NCBI GenBank assembly: GCA_900754525.1
Contig: CAAEDE010000010.1
Location: 1 to 21,937 of the forward strand
Length of the DNA: 21,937 bases
Source of the DNA: an uncultured Collinsella sp.
GTDB lineage: Bacteria > Actinomycetota > Coriobacteriia > Coriobacteriales > Coriobacteriaceae
Direction of reading: 5' to 3'
The notes beneath the pieces were generated by a model. That model ran no database searches. It was not told where the DNA came from and saw only the letters and a program-made list of their open reading frames with translations. Position 1 is the first letter of the stretch; each line of letters begins with the position of its first letter. Shown piece after piece: positions 8,053 to 15,011 of the stretch. A program made the position numbers and the translations under genes.

Positions 8053-8082
8053 ATTCTATCAAAGCGCAGTTAGGTATGCGAA
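8053..8082 (-). promoter_or_regulatory. Promoter of the small-peptide gene
   Basis: An extended -10 (TG then A then TAGAAT, hexamer at 8058-8053) lies 18 bp from TTCGCA (8082-8077, 4/6 match). Transcription would start near 8046, giving a 5' leader of about 58 nt. Confidence 0.5.
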
Positions 8083-8115
8083 TGTTTGTTCGTATTTCAA
8101 GAGACCAGCGTCACC

Positions 8116-8144
8116 TGTGACAAAGGGGCTATCCCTTTGTCACA
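8116..8144. repeat. Intergenic palindrome, copy 2 (TGTGACAAAGGG type)
   Basis: A perfect 12-bp inverted repeat (TGTGACAAAGGG / CCCTTTGTCACA) has a 5-nt loop. It abuts the stop codon of the HAD phosphatase gene. There is no T-tract, so it may stabilise or end that transcript without being a classical terminator. Confidence 0.75.
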
Positions 8145-9002
8145 TTATTCGATGACGGTGCGGGAGTTTTGCTTGCGCATGGTGGCGAGCATGTGTTTGG
8201 GGACGGCATGAACCATGCAACTGCCGATAGTTGCACTCGCGGCGGCCTTGGCGGCATCGCTGCCGTTTTTGGTCGCGTAGCTGTGGCGGAAACGTTTGAG
8301 CATGGCAATGTCGTTGCCGCCGTCGCCGTAGACCGCGACCTCGTCCTCGGCAATGCCGTAGTAGCCCGCCAGCCAGGACACACTCTCGCCCTTGTTGCAC
8401 GCCACGTCCGTGATCTCGAACATCACCGGATCGAACGGCGCGTTGACCACGCGGTCCGATCGCTCGGCCAAATATGCCTTAAGGTCGCGCTCCAGCTCGG
8501 GCGAGGTCACGCGGCAGTTGATCTTGCACACATCGTGGCGAAGGATGTCACCGATCGACTGGTCGAAATACTGTTCCTCGTGATAGCCGCCACGCGCGCG
8601 CATGCCGCGCATCACGATGCGCTTGATAGGACTGTCTTTTTTAAAGCCCGCCTGGTGCATCTCGAACGAACCACTCGAGAACATGCCATCGGGCGTGGAG
8701 CAATCAAAGCAAATGTCCGGGAACGCCCTGAGCAGTTCCTCGGTGATCTGCGGGTCGATGGTCCAGGTCTTGAGCACCTCGCCATGGCTGTCGCGCACGA
8801 TGGACCCATTGGAGCAGCAGGCGTCAAGCGCCAGGCCCGTAAAGCCATGCTCGCCGATCGGCAGCGTCGAGCGTCCGGTCGCGGGAACCACATGCAGGCC
8901 AGCCTCGGTCAGCTCGCGAATGGCACGGCGGATGGTCCCATCCGCCTCATGCAGGGCGTTCAGCAGCGTTCCGTCTAAGTCACTCGCAAACATCTTGATC
9001 AT
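8145..9002 (-). CDS. Cof-type HAD-superfamily (IIB) phosphatase
   Basis: A 285-residue soluble hydrolase is read from the ATG at 9002, preceded by GAAGGAGAGG. The frame continues upstream but without protein character. All four HAD motifs are present: DLDGT (Asp8 nucleophile, Asp10 acid/base), the motif II Thr42 in PATGR, Lys204 in ACNKGESVSW, and GDGGND (226-231) for magnesium binding. The cap is of the C2B type between motifs II and III. Cof-like enzymes dephosphorylate sugar phosphates, flavin or pyridoxal phosphates; the substrate cannot be told from sequence. The length is normal for the family. The leader carries a 13-bp hairpin that includes the ribosome binding site. The gene appears to be transcribed alone or by read-through from the MFS gene. 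Confidence 0.88.
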   Translation of the reverse strand: MIKMFASDLDGTLLNALHEADGTIRRAIRELTEAGLHVVPATGRSTLPIGEHGFTGLALDACCSNGSIVRDSHGEVLKTWTIDPQITEELLRAFPDICFDCSTPDGMFSSGSFEMHQAGFKKDSPIKRIVMRGMRARGGYHEEQYFDQSIGDILRHDVCKINCRVTSPELERDLKAYLAERSDRVVNAPFDPVMFEITDVACNKGESVSWLAGYYGIAEDEVAVYGDGGNDIAMLKRFRHSYATKNGSDAAKAAASATIGSCMVHAVPKHMLATMRKQNSRTVIE

Positions 9003-9010
9003 GGGCACGC

Positions 9011-9048
9011 CTCTCCTTCGTCTGCACGATATTGTAGACGAAGGAGAG
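9011..9048. promoter_or_regulatory. 13-bp inverted repeat covering the HAD-gene ribosome binding site
   Basis: CTCTCCTTCGTCT (9011-9023) and AGACGAAGGAGAG (9036-9048) are perfect complements separated by 12 nt. In the minus-strand mRNA the downstream arm is the Shine-Dalgarno region itself, ending 8 nt before the ATG. It can act as a translational switch or as an end structure for the MFS transcript. Confidence 0.7.
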
Positions 9049-9117
9049 ACATGCCTAAACAATGCCGTCCCGGCGCGGCATGCCGCTGCCTCCACAAATT
9101 CACGGTGCCTCAGCGCG

Positions 9118-10380
9118 TTAAGACAATCGCCACAAGCGACTTTTCAGCCGATAAAACAGCGCCGTCGTCAACGTCAGCACCGCCAACATGCCTGCGAATA
9201 TAATCGCCGGTGTCCATCGATCATATGCGAGTCCGTAAACCAATTGGCCAATAGGCGTTGCACAGGAAAGCGTCATATAAACGAGTGCCAGCACTTTTCC
9301 GCAGAGTTCCTTTGGCACTGACCGCTGAACGAATGAAACGATTTCGACCGATGTAATGCTTGCCCACGCCATAACCCATGCCGAGCCGGCCGCAAGCGCG
9401 GCAAACGCTAATTCATCAGGACCGCTCAGTAGTGCGACAATAATCGGTACGACTCCAAAACTAATCATCGCAACATATCGACATATGCCCTTGAAGGAAA
9501 AACGATGTGGCCAAATACCGACCAAACCACTGCCGACAAGACCACCTAAGCCCATAGCCACCTCAATAATCCCAACAAAGGATGACTGCATTCCGAGATG
9601 CTTTGCAACAATAACGGGAGCACCAATCGTTAACCCAACTAACGCAAGGTTCAAAATAGCCGCAAGCAAAAACACAACGAGCAATGATGCGTTTTGAAAC
9701 AGGTACCGAATCGACTCCCGAAAATCGCTTCGGCATGTCGAGCAAGTCGTACTGTCCCCTGTCATTCCAGATGAGGCGTTTCGCTTGAGTGCGCCCCCGA
9801 ACAGCAGGGCTGACATCGCAAACGTCAACGCCGCGGTTTCGCATAGGGCATCGATACCAAAGCACCCATAGACTGCCGTCCCGACTACAGGCCCCAAGAT
9901 ATTGCTCATCATGATTATCTGCGAGACCAACGCAGTGGCACGCTCAACCTTTTCTTGGCCCGTCATGCGCACCGCCTCAATTTGAAGCATCGGTTTCAGC
10001 AGCGATTGGATGCCATATTGGACGCAAAGCATTGCTGCCACGACAACCGCAAGAGGCAGCGAACGCTTCATGGGGATAAACAGCAGTGATGCAGCCATCA
10101 GAACAATGCCGAGTACCACAAGAACCCCGCGATGTCTTCCCCGATCCGCCAAAATCCCGCCAACCGGAGTCGCGAGCACGCCCGGTATGAACGCTATCGC
10201 CGCGACGGCGCCATATAACGTTGAGGAGCCGCTGCAATCGAACAAGTAAAGCGGACACGCAAAGCACAGTGCCGACAGCATCGAATACGCACACAGCTGT
10301 GCAACAAGAAGACCAAATAGCCTGATAGATCGCACTGTTTTTGACGCCAATGAAACGCTAATTCTTCGCATCCCAGCCAT
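9118..10380 (-). CDS. MFS transporter, probable drug/metabolite exporter
   Basis: A 420-residue membrane protein has about 12 hydrophobic segments. The loop between helices 2 and 3 reads GGILADRGRHRGVL, the classic MFS motif A (G-x-L-A-D-R-x-G-R-R). A polar central loop (around 197-215) separates the two six-helix halves. The general pattern is that of the MFS_1/MFS_3 exporters; no substrate can be assigned. The start ATG follows GGGGGCAGG; a second ATG three codons later is possible. The codon use and base composition are less GC-rich than the flanking genes, suggesting acquisition. It lies downstream of, and in the same direction as, a TetR regulator, with a perfect palindromic operator just before it, so it is probably repressed and ligand-induced. 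Confidence 0.85.
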   Translation of the reverse strand: MAGMRRISVSLASKTVRSIRLFGLLVAQLCAYSMLSALCFACPLYLFDCSGSSTLYGAVAAIAFIPGVLATPVGGILADRGRHRGVLVVLGIVLMAASLLFIPMKRSLPLAVVVAAMLCVQYGIQSLLKPMLQIEAVRMTGQEKVERATALVSQIIMMSNILGPVVGTAVYGCFGIDALCETAALTFAMSALLFGGALKRNASSGMTGDSTTCSTCRSDFRESIRYLFQNASLLVVFLLAAILNLALVGLTIGAPVIVAKHLGMQSSFVGIIEVAMGLGGLVGSGLVGIWPHRFSFKGICRYVAMISFGVVPIIVALLSGPDELAFAALAAGSAWVMAWASITSVEIVSFVQRSVPKELCGKVLALVYMTLSCATPIGQLVYGLAYDRWTPAIIFAGMLAVLTLTTALFYRLKSRLWRLS

Positions 10381-10392
10381 AAGCCTGCCCCC

Positions 10393-10417
10393 AAATACAT
10401 ACTGTCAGTATGTATTT
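10393..10417. promoter_or_regulatory. Palindromic operator upstream of the MFS gene
   Basis: AAATACATACTG and CAGTATGTATTT form a perfect 12+1+12 palindrome, the form expected for a TetR dimer-of-dimers site. A weaker related site (ATACCGTTGGTAT, 10464-10476) lies just after the regulator gene. Confidence 0.75.
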
Positions 10418-10426
10418 AATGACTTG

Positions 10427-10448
10427 AAAAGGGCAGCCGTGGCTACCC
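10427..10448 (-). terminator. Terminator after the TetR regulator gene
   Basis: On the minus strand GGGTAGC pairs with GCTGCCC (loop CACG) and is followed by TTTT. It separates the regulator from the MFS gene, which therefore likely has its own promoter at the operator. Confidence 0.6.
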
Positions 10449-10481
10449 TCACAAATCAATTACATACCGTTGGTATCTATA

Positions 10482-11144
10482 TTACCACCCGGCACGGTTC
10501 CATACGTCCCAAATCTGGGCCGTTGTCTGGAGCACTTCATTACCCAAATCAAGCCCCACCGCGGCCGCCATCTGCGCCAAACATTGTGCGCGAGCAAGCA
10601 TTCGCTCCTTGGGCTCGAGCGGACGGAACAATGGCAGCAGCCAAAGATTCGCTAACAACGATACGGCCTCCGCTGCTTCGCGCGGGCATTCGCACGCAAT
10701 GGAGCCGTCGGCGATGCCCTCCTCGATTACTGGCAAGAGATTGCCATCGGCCGACTCGTCAAACGAACCTTGGTACTGCATCGCCAGCAGCCGCGAGCTT
10801 TTTACCGGATCTGCCGCAGGATGCATGCGAGCCCATAGCTCGATTTGCGGAACGACGGACTCGGGCGCATAAAGTCGTTTGAGCTTTTGAGCTCCCGTCA
10901 TATTGCCAGCACCGAGTGTCGCGCGACGGTGCTCAGCAATCGGAGCCGTTGCCCGATCAAATGCGGCGTTGAAAATCTCCTCTTTGCTCTTAAAGTGATG
11001 ATAGACAGCACCCTTGGTCATGCCATCGAGGCGGTCGACGATGTCTTGAATGCTCGTCCCCTCATAACCCTGTACGCAGAATAGCTCCAGCGCCGCGTCG
11101 AGAATCTTCGCGACAGTCTCCTCGGGATATTTATTACGACCCAT
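10482..11144 (-). CDS. TetR/AcrR-family regulator of the adjacent MFS exporter
   Basis: A 220-residue regulator is read from the ATG at 11144 (MGRNKYPEETVAKIL). An upstream ATG at 11180 in the same frame has no ribosome binding site; the chosen start has only a weak GGATGG. The N-terminal domain fits TetR closely: ILDAALELFCVQGYEGTSI followed by the helix-turn-helix IVDRLDGMTKGAVYHHFKSKEEI. The rest is the helical ligand-binding and dimerisation domain with several cysteines. Its position directly before the MFS gene and the perfect palindrome between them support a repressor of the exporter; that pairing is inference from context. Confidence 0.88.
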   Translation of the reverse strand: MGRNKYPEETVAKILDAALELFCVQGYEGTSIQDIVDRLDGMTKGAVYHHFKSKEEIFNAAFDRATAPIAEHRRATLGAGNMTGAQKLKRLYAPESVVPQIELWARMHPAADPVKSSRLLAMQYQGSFDESADGNLLPVIEEGIADGSIACECPREAAEAVSLLANLWLLPLFRPLEPKERMLARAQCLAQMAAAVGLDLGNEVLQTTAQIWDVWNRAGW

Positions 11145-11218
11145 AATCCGTCCATCCACAACGCAAGTCTTGTGCCTCATTGCAGCATTTTAACGTTGCG
11201 GATGGTAGACGGTCGATT

Positions 11219-11557
11219 CTACACCGCGGCGGGGCCGTGTTCGCCGGTACGGATGCGGATGACTTCCTCGACCGGCTCGACCCAGATCTTGCCATCGCCG
11301 ACGGCTCCGGTGCGTGCGGCGTTGCAGATAATTTCGACAATGCCGTCGACATGCTCGTCGGCGCAAATAAGGGTGAACTGTACCTTAGGGATCGTGTTGA
11401 CAAGTAACTCGTTGCCGCGCACGTATTCCTTCCAGCCATGCTGTGCGCCGCAGCCCTGCACCTGGTTGATAGTCATGCCACGAACATCGGCAGCAAACAG
11501 CGCATCTTTGAGAACCTCAAGCTTCTCCTGACGCACGATAGCCGTGATCTTTTTCAT
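11219..11557 (-). CDS. glnB: PII nitrogen regulatory protein (GlnB/GlnK family)
   Basis: The 112-residue length is that of canonical PII. Conserved regions include MKKITAIVRQEKLEVLKDAL, the T-loop start (QGCGAQHG, 34-41), the B-loop TGAVGDGKIWV and the C-loop RIRTGE. In PII, ATP/ADP and 2-oxoglutarate bind between subunits and the T-loop contacts targets such as AmtB. By gap-free alignment with the E. coli protein, the uridylylation Tyr51 is Leu here and Tyr46 is Val, with a Tyr at 45 instead. Tyr51 uridylylation is therefore not expected. The gene lies 190 nt downstream of amtB on the same strand, consistent with a GlnK-type AmtB partner. The ribosome binding site is AGGAGAGG. Confidence 0.92.
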   Translation of the reverse strand: MKKITAIVRQEKLEVLKDALFAADVRGMTINQVQGCGAQHGWKEYVRGNELLVNTIPKVQFTLICADEHVDGIVEIICNAARTGAVGDGKIWVEPVEEVIRIRTGEHGPAAV

Positions 11558-11614
11558 AATGAATTCCTCTCCTTAATAAAGAAATGAATTGCCATTCAAT
11601 GACGCGGTTTTTCG

Positions 11615-11696
11615 AGGTGCCCGAGATTGCCCCGAAAGAGGAGCGCCGCGTACTTCGGTACGCAAGCGACGGTTTGAGGGGCAATCTCGGGTGCCT
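11615..11696. repeat. Large imperfect hairpin between amtB and the PII gene
   Basis: Two 19-nt arms (AGGTGCCCGAGATTGCCCC at 11615-11633; its near-complement at 11678-11696, pairing with two wobbles) enclose an inner hairpin with a perfect 6-bp stem, GCGTAC/GTACGC, capped by TTCG (11648-11663). No T-tract follows, so it is not a standard terminator. It could tune amtB versus PII expression, stabilise the amtB mRNA or be a dispersed intergenic repeat. Confidence 0.7.
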
Positions 11697-11747
11697 GGGA
11701 AAGCCGCGCGACGATTGAACGGCAAGGTGCGGAGCCTGGGGAAGCTG

Positions 11748-13025
11748 CTAATCGAGTCCGGGGAACGAAGGGTAGGCGCTCTCGCCGTGCTGACTCGCAT
11801 CCAGGCCCAGCGCCTCGTCGGCCTCGTCCACACGCAAGCTGCCATGGAACAGCGCCTTGACCACCGCGGCGATCACCAGATCGAGTACCAGCACAATAAC
11901 GACCGTCACCACAATGCCCAAAATTTGCGAGATGAGCAGCGATACGTCGCCCGTGTAGAACAGGCCGCCCTTATCGGTCCACGAAAGCTCCGGCACACAG
12001 AACAGACCCGTGAGCACGCCGCCCAAGATGCCGCCAATGCCGTGGCAACCGAACGCGTCGAGCGCATCGTCGTAGCCAAACTTGGTCTTGAGATGACTGA
12101 TAGCCAGGTAGCAGACGGGTGAAACAATCAGGCCCATGACCAGCGCCGCCCACGGCTCGACAAAGCCTGCGCCGGGCGTGACCACCACAAGGCCCGCAAC
12201 CAAACCGGTACTGGCACCCACCAGCGTGGGGCGACCGGTGTGCACGCGCTCGACGGCAAGCCACGAGACCATGCCCGCTGCGCTGGCCGTCACGGTGTTG
12301 AGGATGGCAAGCGCCGCCACGGCGTCGGCCTTGAACTCGCTGCCGCCGTTAAAGCCAAACCAGCCAAACCAAAGCAAGCCGGCGCCCAGCGCCACAAACG
12401 GCACGTTATGCGGGCGATAGCTCACCATGCCAAAACCGCGACGACGGCCGAGCATTAAGCAGAGGATCAGGCCCGTGAGACCGGACGAAATGTGCACTAC
12501 GTCGCCGCCCGCAAAGTCGAGCGCGCCGATAATGTCGCCGATAAAGGAGCCCTCGCCGCCCCAAACCATGTGGGCAAGCGGCGCATAGACCACGAGCAGC
12601 CAAATGCCCAGGAAGGCCGCCATGGCACCAAACTTAACGCGGCCGGCCAGGCTGCCCGTGACGATAGCTGCTGTGATCATGGCAAACGCCATCTGGAAGG
12701 CAATGTTGATGATCTGAGGGTAGGCGGCACCGTCCGCGGCATTGCCCTCGGCCGCCTGCAGCACCTGACCGAGCACCGGCAGGCACAGCAGCTGGTCAAG
12801 GCCTCCAATAAACGGACTTGAGCCGTCACCGCCATAGGCCAGCGACCAGCCGGCAACAATCCACAGCACACCAACCAGGCCAATGGCGCCAAAGCACATA
12901 AGCATGGTGTTGATGACATTTTTGCGCCTGGACAGGCCGCCATAGAAAAACGCCAGACCCGGTGTCATTAAAAACACGAGCATGGTACAGATGAGCATAA
13001 ACGTTATCGATCCCGTATCGTACAT
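11748..13025 (-). CDS. amtB: Ammonium transporter AmtB
   Basis: A 425-residue Amt/Rh-family channel starts at the ATG at 13025 behind AAGGGAGAG. A longer frame to 13100 adds polar sequence with no membrane signal. Eleven hydrophobic segments are expected. Key residues fall at the same numbers as in E. coli AmtB: Asp160, His168 in VVHISSG, and His318 in CHGIGGILGG; the twin histidines line the pore and conduct ammonium-derived NH3 and a proton. The region HMVWGGEGSF is also conserved. The cytoplasmic tail ends in DEALGLDASQHGESAYP, a typical Amt C-terminus that meets PII. It is followed on the same strand by the PII gene, the usual amtB-glnK pairing in reversed textbook order. Confidence 0.95.
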   Translation of the reverse strand: MYDTGSITFMLICTMLVFLMTPGLAFFYGGLSRRKNVINTMLMCFGAIGLVGVLWIVAGWSLAYGGDGSSPFIGGLDQLLCLPVLGQVLQAAEGNAADGAAYPQIINIAFQMAFAMITAAIVTGSLAGRVKFGAMAAFLGIWLLVVYAPLAHMVWGGEGSFIGDIIGALDFAGGDVVHISSGLTGLILCLMLGRRRGFGMVSYRPHNVPFVALGAGLLWFGWFGFNGGSEFKADAVAALAILNTVTASAAGMVSWLAVERVHTGRPTLVGASTGLVAGLVVVTPGAGFVEPWAALVMGLIVSPVCYLAISHLKTKFGYDDALDAFGCHGIGGILGGVLTGLFCVPELSWTDKGGLFYTGDVSLLISQILGIVVTVVIVLVLDLVIAAVVKALFHGSLRVDEADEALGLDASQHGESAYPSFPGLD

Positions 13026-13118
13026 TCGCTCTCCCTTGGTCGCGTGGACGTTGTCGGCGCCCATAATGCGGCCGAGGGGCAACTGGTGTAGACCAGACAC
13101 GGCGTTGTTAAACGCTGC

Positions 13119-13176
13119 GTTGTCGAATGGAAACGGTGCCGCAATCTTGGAAACGGCACGGCAACGGACGCGAAAC
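13119..13176. promoter_or_regulatory. Repeated GAAAC motifs upstream of amtB
   Basis: GAAAC occurs at 13130-13134, 13150-13154 and 13172-13176 (20 and 22 bp apart), with GGAAACGG exact in the first two. The spacing is like that of GlnR-type nitrogen regulator boxes in actinobacteria, but only the first has a partial GTnAC half (GTTGT, 13119-13123). Regulatory role is tentative. Confidence 0.3.
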
Positions 13177-13223
13177 GGACGGGAAATACGCGAGCAAGGG
13201 AGCCGTGAGCGCGCCCGTCCCGG

Positions 13224-14243
13224 CTAGCGCCGAAACAGCTCGTGGGCGCGGTCGCGGAGATTAGTTGCTCGAATGACACCTTCGTAGCGATTGATGCGCA
13301 GGCGCGGGAAGGCGTTAAAGAAGCGTAGGTCGCGGCGGCTGAGTGACACGCTCGGCACCGGACGGCTCATGCGCTTGCCGGCAAGGCGGCGACTGAGCGA
13401 CGGACGCGGCATGCTCGGCGCGGCATCGGCCACGCGGCGGGCGGCAAGTGCCAGGCCGCGAGCACCATCCGAGATAAATGTCGGCATCGAAGCCTTCTCA
13501 CGAAGGGCATCGAGTGTCGCGTCGCCCAGCTCCGCCAGCCATGCGTTAACGGCACGGCTGCGGATATGCGTCTGTGCCACCGAGTCGATTGCCGAATCGG
13601 GAATACGTTCGAGCATAGAGTCGGACGCATCGGCAAGCGACTCGTTGATGCGGTCGGCAAGGTCGGCCCGGACGCGCTCCAGCTGATCGGACAGGCGGCG
13701 CCAGCTGGCTAAAGAGCACACCGCGTCGACCATCATCGCGACCGCGACGATAAAGGCGGACAGCCGCACAATCAGCACCGGCAGATGGCCAAGCAGCCCC
13801 AGCAATGCCGGCTCCACTAAACGGCAAATGCACAATGCACCCAGGCCAAACGCGCATGCCCAGTACAGGCAGATGCGTCCGTGCAGGTTAAACGGCAGGT
13901 GCGAATAGTCCCAAAAGCGAGCGCCCGTTGTTTTTTCCAACAGCACGCCTACGCTGTACTCAATCACGCTGCATACGAGCGCTGCAGCGACAAACTGGCT
14001 CGACGCATCCGGAATCCCGCGCAGCAAAAGCCAGCAGGCAATGCCGCCCACACCATAGATAGGACAACACGGCCCCAGCAAAAAGCCGCTGTTGGCAAAG
14101 CGTCCGTGGTTGAGCATGGCGCATACTGTCGACTCCCATGCCCAGCCGCAAAACCCGTAGAAGGCAAACGAGAGCACCAGTGCCGAGAGCGGGCAGGCGG
14201 CAAGCGTCGTGCCGCCAAACGCCATATCAATCGCGGTTTCCAC
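13224..14243 (-). CDS. Putative CmpB-like (PF06541) membrane protein
   Basis: A 339-residue protein is read from a GTG start with GAGAGGG upstream. The N-terminal half (about 1-175) has five or so membrane segments and matches the PF06541 pattern: FYGFCGWAWESTVCAML, then GRFANSGFLLGPCCPIYGVG, then the second half-motif EYSVGVLLEKTTGARFWDYS. The family is called putative ABC-transporter type IV, but no transport function is proven. The C-terminal half (about 180-339) is soluble, Arg/Ser/Asp-rich and basic at the end (FPRLRINRYEGVIRA); I do not recognise a domain in it. The start lies 3 nt after the stop of the HD-domain gene, so the two are co-translated. Confidence 0.75.
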   Translation of the reverse strand: METAIDMAFGGTTLAACPLSALVLSFAFYGFCGWAWESTVCAMLNHGRFANSGFLLGPCCPIYGVGGIACWLLLRGIPDASSQFVAAALVCSVIEYSVGVLLEKTTGARFWDYSHLPFNLHGRICLYWACAFGLGALCICRLVEPALLGLLGHLPVLIVRLSAFIVAVAMMVDAVCSLASWRRLSDQLERVRADLADRINESLADASDSMLERIPDSAIDSVAQTHIRSRAVNAWLAELGDATLDALREKASMPTFISDGARGLALAARRVADAAPSMPRPSLSRRLAGKRMSRPVPSVSLSRRDLRFFNAFPRLRINRYEGVIRATNLRDRAHELFRR

Positions 14244-14246
14244 CGT

Positions 14247-14783
14247 CTACCCTCTCCTCTTTTCGCTCGATTCTTTGCTCACGCTATCGTCCGCCCCGTC
14301 CTTGCGTGGCAGGCGGCCGGCGACCGTCTCGCGCAGCGCGCACCATTTATCCGCCAGGCACACAATCCAAGCCTCACGACACGTCGGCGGCACCGGGACC
14401 AGCGGAAACATATGCCGCACGATAATATTCCGCTCGCGCGACGTCAGCTCAAAATCTTCCTCCGCACGTGCCAGGGCAAAAAACGGGTGGCGAAAGCCAT
14501 GCAGCCGATGGCTTGGGTCGGGATCGTGCCAGTCATAGAGAAAGTAATCGTGCAGCAGGGCCCCGCGCAACAACGAAGCACGGTCGACCGAAATGCCGGC
14601 ACGGCCCAAGCGCTCGGCAAAGGACAGGCTCGCCCGCGCTACCGAAGTCACATGTGCATAGACCGTCACGTCACCATGCTGGATAAACTCGCGCGTCAAG
14701 TCCAAGCGACCCGCCTGGGCCAGCTGACGGGCAGCAAAGTCGACCTCGTGCGCGATTTTCTCGGCACGAATGGCATCGGACAT
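14247..14783 (-). CDS. HD-domain metal-dependent phosphohydrolase
   Basis: A 178-residue protein is read from the ATG at 14783, chosen because GAAGGAGG lies 5 nt upstream; the frame continues further but has no other good start. The HD superfamily metal ligands are present: His44 (VYAHVTSVA), His78-Asp79 (LLHDYFLYDW) and Asp145 (VCLADKWCAL), with two extra His (95, 99) and His124 in the middle typical of the YfbR/uncharacterised HD group. Such proteins hydrolyse nucleotides or other phosphate esters; the substrate is unknown. It is the first gene of a two-gene operon with the CmpB-like protein and is transcribed divergently from dxs. Confidence 0.82.
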   Translation of the reverse strand: MSDAIRAEKIAHEVDFAARQLAQAGRLDLTREFIQHGDVTVYAHVTSVARASLSFAERLGRAGISVDRASLLRGALLHDYFLYDWHDPDPSHRLHGFRHPFFALARAEEDFELTSRERNIIVRHMFPLVPVPPTCREAWIVCLADKWCALRETVAGRLPRKDGADDSVSKESSEKRRG

Positions 14784-15011
14784 GCTGCCTCCTTCCAGCG
14801 GCTCACGGCGGCAAGTCGCGGCCTGTGCACAATCGATAAAAACATCATGGAACACATCAGTATGGCATCGGACAAAACGTTTTGCCCCACCAGTTGGCGA
14901 ATTACCGCGCCGCCGTCACATATCAAACGCCAAAATGTGCGAGACTGTCTTGTGCAATTGTGCCGGCCGAGGGAGTGCCGGCGCACGATTCGCATGGAGT
15001 AACCCACAACG
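14784..15011. other. Divergent promoter region between the HD operon and dxs
   Basis: This 228-bp gap separates two outward-facing transcripts. It contains the 12-bp palindrome CAAAACGTTTTG (about 14872-14884) and a GC-rich imperfect inverted repeat around 14959-14984 (TGCCGGC...GCCGGCGCA). I could not assign convincing -35/-10 pairs. The ribosome binding site of dxs is weak (GGAG, 13-14 nt before its ATG). Confidence 0.35.

Noticed and set aside
8169..8978. A 269-codon plus-strand frame opposite the HAD phosphatase
   Set aside because: The minus-strand frame has all HAD motifs; the plus-strand translation is a shadow without motifs or a ribosome binding site.
9051..9203. A 50-codon plus-strand frame starting just after GAAGGAGAG, within the inverted repeat
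   Set aside because: The apparent ribosome binding site is the complementary arm of the hairpin, and most of the frame is antisense to the MFS gene; the peptide is low-complexity and Cys/Thr/Ser-rich.
11573..11845. Open frame across the amtB-PII intergenic hairpin
   Set aside because: It runs through both arms of the palindrome and into the amtB end; the composition is shadow-like, with no ribosome binding site.
14994..15011. Upstream ATG-GAG-TAA in frame with dxs
   Set aside because: The two-codon frame ends before dxs; it cannot extend the protein, and no leader-peptide function is supported.
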